Below are positions 60,355-64,000 of a stretch of DNA of 64,000 nucleotides, piece after piece. The translations under genes and the position numbers were made by a program. The notes under the pieces are model-generated. The model saw only the letters and a program-made list of their open reading frames with translations, was not told where the DNA came from and did no database searches. This DNA is from Wenzhouxiangella sp. 15190 (lineage in GTDB: Bacteria > Pseudomonadota > Gammaproteobacteria > Xanthomonadales > Wenzhouxiangellaceae): positions 60,917 through 124,916 of the forward strand of contig NZ_QVMV01000011.1 of NCBI RefSeq assembly GCF_003417465.1, in the 5' to 3' direction. Each line of letters opens with the position of its first letter. The first letter of the stretch is position 1.

Positions 60355-60725
60355 GGGGCACGATTCTGATGATCGAAGATAACGAACAGAATGCCTACCT
60401 GGTGGAGTACCTGTTGACCGCACGCGGCTGGAAGATCGTCTGCGCCGCCGACGGCGCCACCGGACTGGAACTGGCCGATACCCAATCGCCGGAGCTGATT
60501 CTGCTCGACATCCAGCTTCCGGGCATGGACGGATATGAGGTTGCCCGGCAACTGAGGGCCAAGGAACATCTCGACGAGACCCCGATCGTCGCGGTAACCT
60601 CCTATGCAATGCCGGGTGATCGGGAAAACTGCCTGGCCGCGGGCTGCACCGGTTACATCGAAAAGCCGATCGACCCCACCAATTTCGCCGATCAGGTTGA
60701 ACAGTTCCTGGGGGTTCCTGGATGA
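60351..60725 (+). CDS. Single-domain response regulator
   Basis: A 124-residue receiver. Phosphorylation site D53 is in ILLDIQLPGMDGYE; acidic residues IED and the late VTSYAMPGD and IEKPID (Lys) complete the fold. It has no output domain and, like DivK, may relay phosphate between proteins. It overlaps the kinase stop and the next start, so it likely passes the signal from the kinase to the downstream receiver protein. Confidence 0.92.
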   Translation: MRGTILMIEDNEQNAYLVEYLLTARGWKIVCAADGATGLELADTQSPELILLDIQLPGMDGYEVARQLRAKEHLDETPIVAVTSYAMPGDRENCLAAGCTGYIEKPIDPTNFADQVEQFLGVPG

Positions 60726-63484
60726 GGCGTGCGCTGATCGTCGACGATCACGAGGAAAACCGTTACCTGCTGCGCTCCCTGCTTGCGGCCAACGGGTTCG
60801 AAGTCAGCGAAGCCGAAGACGGCGCGGTGGCCCTGGCACGCGCTCGCCTTCAGCCACCTGATATTGTCATCAGCGACCTGCTCATGCCGATGATGGACGG
60901 CTACACGATGCTGCGCGAGTGGAAGGCCGATCAACAGCTTAACGAGATTCCGTTCATCGTCTACACGGCCACCTACACCCAGTCCGAAGACGAACGACTT
61001 GCGCGGGACCTCGGTGCCGATGCCTTCCTGATCAAGCCGACCGAGCCGGAAGTTTTCCTCAATCGCCTGGAAGCCGTGCTGGAAAAGGCCGATCAGCACA
61101 CTCCCCAGCCGCGCCAGCCTCAGACCCAGGGCGAAGAGGCCGAACGTCGTTACAGCCAGGCACTGGTACGCAAGCTCGAAGAGCGCAGCTCCGAGCTCGC
61201 GCGTCGGGTCGAGGAACTGCAGTCGGCCAAGGCACAAATCGAGCGTCTCAATCGACTTTACTCGGCGCTGAGCGCCATCAATCAGCTCATCGTCCACGCC
61301 AGTTCACAGCAGGAACTGCTGGACGGCGCCTGTCGGATTGCAGTTGAAAGAGGCGGTTTCACGCTTGCCTGGGTCGGGCTGCTGGAAGGAGACGGGAAAT
61401 CCGTACGAATCGCCGCGCGGCAAGGCGGTGACGACGAGATATTCGAACGGGCGAGTCCCTTCGTGGTCGAGCCACCGTTTAGCACGCCTGGCGAAATCGC
61501 CATTGGCGAAGACAGAGTCTTCCTGAGCAACGATCTTTCCACCGAACGCTCTATCAGCAGGGTGCAGCCACTGCTCAGGGAATACCAGTTGCACTCGGCG
61601 GCCGCATGTCCGCTTTATGCCAACGGACGGCCTATCGGTGCCATATGCCTGTACGCGAACGAAACCGGCTTTTTCGACTCATCGTTGACCGGGTTGGTCA
61701 AGGAAGTCGTCAGCGACCTGTCCTACGCGTTGGAAAATTATCATCGCGAATCCATGCGCCGGCAGGCGGAGGCGAGCCTGAAATCAGCCGAGGAATTCAA
61801 TCGCCTAAGCCGCAGGGTTATCGAAGCTTCTCCCACTGGCGTGATGATCACGTCGACGGAAGAAGCCGATACGCCGCTCGTCTACGTCAACAACGCTTTT
61901 GAACGCATTACCGGCTACAGACGCGACGAAGTACTGGGTCACAATCCCCGCTTCCTGTATGGCGACGACCATGAACAGCGGGGTCTGACGAACATTCGTA
62001 ATGCCATAGAATCGAAACAGGAAGGCGAAGCCGTGCTGCGCTACTACCGCAAGGACGGCACACTCTTCTGGAACGAACTGATCATAGCTCCGGTATTCGA
62101 TGAAGACGGCCGCGCCAGCCATTTTGTCAGCATCATCAACGATATCACCGACCGCAAGCGTTACGAGGAACAACTCGAGCAGCAGTACAGCCAGGACACC
62201 CTGACCGGCCTGGCCAGCCGTAATCTGCTGCAGGATCGTGTTGAACAGGCAATGGCGGCAGCGAGGCACGACAAACACAGTGTCGCCCTGATGTTCATCG
62301 ATCTCGATCAGTTCAAGCGCATCAATGACAGTCTGGGAAGATCGGCCGGGGACAGTGTGTTGTGCGAAGTGGCCAAACGATTGCAAAAGCTGGTGGCTTT
62401 GCACGATACCGTCGCGCGCCTGAGCAGCGACGAATTCGTGATCCTCTTGACGGGTTGCGAGGATCCGGGCGAATTGCCCGGCCGAGCCAAAGCAGTTCTC
62501 GAGTCATTTGAACAGTCCTTCGATGTCGCCGGGCGGGAAATGAACATCTCGGCCAGTATCGGCATCAGTGTCTTTCCGGGCAATGGCGAGGACTACAACA
62601 CGCTATTGCGCAATGCCGATATCGCCATGTATCGGGCTAAGCAGTTCGGCGCCAACCAGTTCCGCTTCTACACCGAGGACATGAACACATCGGCGCTCGA
62701 GAGAGTCGACATGGAGTCGAGGCTGCGTCGAGCCGTTGAAGAGAACGGCATGGCGCTCTACTACCAGCCGGTGATCGACTTGAAGAGCGCCGGGGTCACC
62801 GGGGCCGAAGCGCTGCTTCGCTGGCACGACGAGGACGGCTGGATCCCACCGGACGAATTCGTTCCCCTGGCCGAGGATACCGGCCTGATCATTCCCCTGG
62901 GCCGGTGGGTTCTCGAGGAAGCCGCGCGCCAGGCGAAGCGCTGGCATGACGACGGCCTCAACTTGTGCATTGCCGTCAATCTTTCCGCCCGCCAGTTCAG
63001 GGACCCGCAACTGGCCGATCACATCCGGGCCGCGCTGAAGCATGCCGACGTGCCAGCCCGGTGCCTTAGGCTGGAAATTACCGAGTCGGTCATCATGGAT
63101 AGCGCGGTGCATGCAGCGAGCATTCTGGGGGAACTCCAGTCGATGGGGCTGGGCATTTCCATCGACGATTTCGGAACCGGTTATTCCTCGCTGGCCTACC
63201 TGCGGCGCTTCCCCATCGACCAATTCAAGATCGACCGATCCTTCATCCACGATCTGGATCAACATAGCGAAGGCGAAGCGATCGTAAACGCGATCATTCT
63301 CCTGGCACACAGCCTCGACCTGGGCACGGTTGCCGAAGGCGTTGAAACCGAGGCGCAGCGGGACTATCTTGCCCAGGCCGGTTGCGATCTCGTCCAGGGC
63401 TTTCTCTACAGCAAGGCGCTTCCGGCCGACGAGTTCACCCACTGGATCGAACAATACCGAGAAAAAATGAATCAGCCTCGATGA
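60722..63484 (+). CDS. Receiver-GAF-PAS-GGDEF(degenerate)-EAL phosphodiesterase
   Basis: A 920-residue output protein. Domains in order: receiver (1-125, D52), coiled linker, GAF (about 185-340), PAS of LOV-like sequence without the photoactive cysteine (about 365-475; GHNPRFLYG), GGDEF (about 485-650) with degenerate SSDEF at 568-572, and EAL (about 665-915) with EALLRW starting at E696, DDFGTGYSSL and EGVETE intact. Cyclase activity should be lost, so it should hydrolyse c-di-GMP, perhaps with GTP binding at the degenerate site. It overlaps both neighbours by ATGA. Confidence 0.92.
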   Translation: MRRALIVDDHEENRYLLRSLLAANGFEVSEAEDGAVALARARLQPPDIVISDLLMPMMDGYTMLREWKADQQLNEIPFIVYTATYTQSEDERLARDLGADAFLIKPTEPEVFLNRLEAVLEKADQHTPQPRQPQTQGEEAERRYSQALVRKLEERSSELARRVEELQSAKAQIERLNRLYSALSAINQLIVHASSQQELLDGACRIAVERGGFTLAWVGLLEGDGKSVRIAARQGGDDEIFERASPFVVEPPFSTPGEIAIGEDRVFLSNDLSTERSISRVQPLLREYQLHSAAACPLYANGRPIGAICLYANETGFFDSSLTGLVKEVVSDLSYALENYHRESMRRQAEASLKSAEEFNRLSRRVIEASPTGVMITSTEEADTPLVYVNNAFERITGYRRDEVLGHNPRFLYGDDHEQRGLTNIRNAIESKQEGEAVLRYYRKDGTLFWNELIIAPVFDEDGRASHFVSIINDITDRKRYEEQLEQQYSQDTLTGLASRNLLQDRVEQAMAAARHDKHSVALMFIDLDQFKRINDSLGRSAGDSVLCEVAKRLQKLVALHDTVARLSSDEFVILLTGCEDPGELPGRAKAVLESFEQSFDVAGREMNISASIGISVFPGNGEDYNTLLRNADIAMYRAKQFGANQFRFYTEDMNTSALERVDMESRLRRAVEENGMALYYQPVIDLKSAGVTGAEALLRWHDEDGWIPPDEFVPLAEDTGLIIPLGRWVLEEAARQAKRWHDDGLNLCIAVNLSARQFRDPQLADHIRAALKHADVPARCLRLEITESVIMDSAVHAASILGELQSMGLGISIDDFGTGYSSLAYLRRFPIDQFKIDRSFIHDLDQHSEGEAIVNAIILLAHSLDLGTVAEGVETEAQRDYLAQAGCDLVQGFLYSKALPADEFTHWIEQYREKMNQPR

Positions 63485-63753
63485 GCATCGATATCCATAA
63501 AGTCCACTCAATGAGCCTGGAAGATGCGCAGCAGGTTGCCGACGAGCTGGCTGAGGATCTTGCTAACAAGTTCAACATAGATTACGGCTGGGACGAGGAC
63601 ACCATCGTGTTCGAACGTCCTGGCGTGCATGGCGAAATCGACGTCGATGATGAACGCATCCACGTCCGCGCTCAACTCAACTTCCTGTTCACCTACCTGC
63701 AGCCGGCCGTCGAAAAGGAAATCAACCGTTATCTGGATGAGCATTTCGAGTAG
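63481..63753 (+). CDS. Polyhydroxyalkanoic acid system-family protein
   Basis: A 90-residue acidic protein. DIHKVHSMSLEDAQQVADEL and FERPGVHGEIDVDDERIHV match the small PHA_gran_rgn family found near polyhydroxyalkanoate genes. Function is unknown; no pha genes are in view. Its start overlaps the receiver-EAL stop, so it belongs to the signalling operon. Directly after it is the third REP-like palindrome. Confidence 0.8.
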   Translation: MSIDIHKVHSMSLEDAQQVADELAEDLANKFNIDYGWDEDTIVFERPGVHGEIDVDDERIHVRAQLNFLFTYLQPAVEKEINRYLDEHFE

Positions 63754-63774
63754 GTCGGGGTGATATCCCTGACG
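63750..63774. repeat. REP-like 25-bp palindrome, copy 3
   Basis: GTAGGTCGGGGTGATATCCC then TGACG begins over the stop codon of the PHA-system gene. It has three differences from the copy inside ppc. It could fold at the 3' end of the operon transcript. Confidence 0.75.
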
Positions 63775-64000
63775 TACCAGATATCCGGTTGAATGACCTT
63801 GGGTTGCGTGACGCCGCCGAACGCAGTGCGGGTTTCGACACTTCAAAATCTGTTTCGCCCGGCGCGCTTCGCGCGCTCTTGCGGTGGCGCCTTCATTGCC
63901 TTATTGGCAAACAGCTTGTCGCCGCAAGGTCGCGGTGCGGGCTTCGACAAGTCAAAATATATTCCGCCCGCCTGCTCCGCAGGCTGATGGCGGGTCCCTT
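63775..64000. other. Non-coding end of window with two diverged direct repeats
   Basis: No credible gene is seen. Segments 63823-63861 and 63932-63970 are diverged direct repeats 109 bp apart (shared core TGCGGG, TTCGACA and TCAAAAT). Each is followed by a GC-rich stem (GGCGCGC/GCGCGC at 63861-63876; CCTGC/GCAGG at 63971-63983). This looks like a degenerate dispersed repeat rather than coding sequence. Confidence 0.5.

Noticed and set aside
59089..60609. Long open frame on the minus strand opposite the histidine kinase gene
   Set aside because: It is a by-product of high GC content; its protein shows no family motif while the plus strand encodes complete kinase and receiver motifs.
61800..62160. 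LOV photoreceptor domain in the receiver-EAL protein
   Set aside because: The PAS sequence is LOV-like, but GHNPRFLYG has Pro where the flavin-reactive Cys of GRNCRFLQ must stand.
63775..64000. A small gene in the last 230 bp
   Set aside because: The open frame there consists of diverged repeats with no ribosome site or recognisable protein pattern.

Overview
The window is dense, high-GC, double-stranded bacterial chromosome with short intergenic gaps, many ATGA/GTGA start-stop overlaps and several GTG or TTG starts. Its gene content (cytochrome c maturation ccmFGHI, Bfd/bacterioferritin, PEP carboxylase, RND efflux, lipid A deacylase, PHA-system protein) fits a free-living, respiring gammaproteobacterium. 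The mixture of Xanthomonadales-like and Chromatiales-like genes and the palindromic repeats suggest something near Wenzhouxiangella, but that placement is an inference by eye. There is no phage, plasmid, IS transposase or CRISPR array.

Layout. 1-2111: end of a ccm operon, followed by an LpxR-like outer membrane gene (2095-3129) and a convergent FHA-EAL protein. 4315-5143: Fur-type site, bfd and bfr. 5336-12851 (minus strand): class III aminotransferase, PlsC-like acyltransferase, aldehyde dehydrogenase, tryptophanase, apt, M20 peptidase, small exported protein. 12981-18322: alcohol dehydrogenase, sulfotransferase-like protein, glycosyltransferase, membrane sulfatase-like enzyme, FkbM methyltransferase. 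18327-27178: an unusual cluster of a creatininase-family hydrolase, GTP cyclohydrolase II, a RibD-type reductase without deaminase, a YbhN-like membrane protein, a methyltransferase, a GT4 glycosyltransferase, a 6-pyruvoyl-tetrahydropterin-synthase fold protein lacking key residues, a BchC-like dehydrogenase, a CDP-alcohol phosphatidyltransferase and YceI. I regard this as the best candidate for an undescribed biosynthetic system: a GTP-derived pyrimidine or pteridine head group that is reduced, modified, glycosylated and joined to a lipid.

27280-27355 is tRNA-Thr(CGT). 27372-38474 holds a small membrane protein, ppc, a PAS/GAF/GGDEF cyclase, a D-threonine-aldolase-like PLP enzyme, a GFA protein, a cyclase-family hydrolase, a DUF4398/OmpA lipoprotein pair and a CadC-like regulator. 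38753-42939 is an RND pump; it faces a five-gene operon (43171-48287) of a TPP enzyme, BASS transporter, epimerase, SDR and TauE-like exporter across a region with two palindromes. 48473-53283 holds a TPR protein, a YefM/YoeB toxin-antitoxin pair abutting a broken nitroreductase gene, a DUF6122-like protein, a methyltransferase and arfB. 53458-58120 holds a tandem amidohydrolase pair (the second without its metal motif), a PhzF protein and a ThrE-type exporter. 58207-63753 is a four-gene signalling operon (sensor kinase, receiver, receiver-GAF-PAS-GGDEF-EAL, PHA-system protein).

Non-coding structure is prominent: a 268-bp element with perfect 22-bp terminal inverted repeats between the two riboflavin-type genes, a 25-bp REP-like palindrome in three places (once inside ppc), a second palindromic family with a fixed outer stem and variable core (which also contributes a 48-bp-period repeat inside a coding gene), and a 16-bp tandem repeat forming a large hairpin after bfr.
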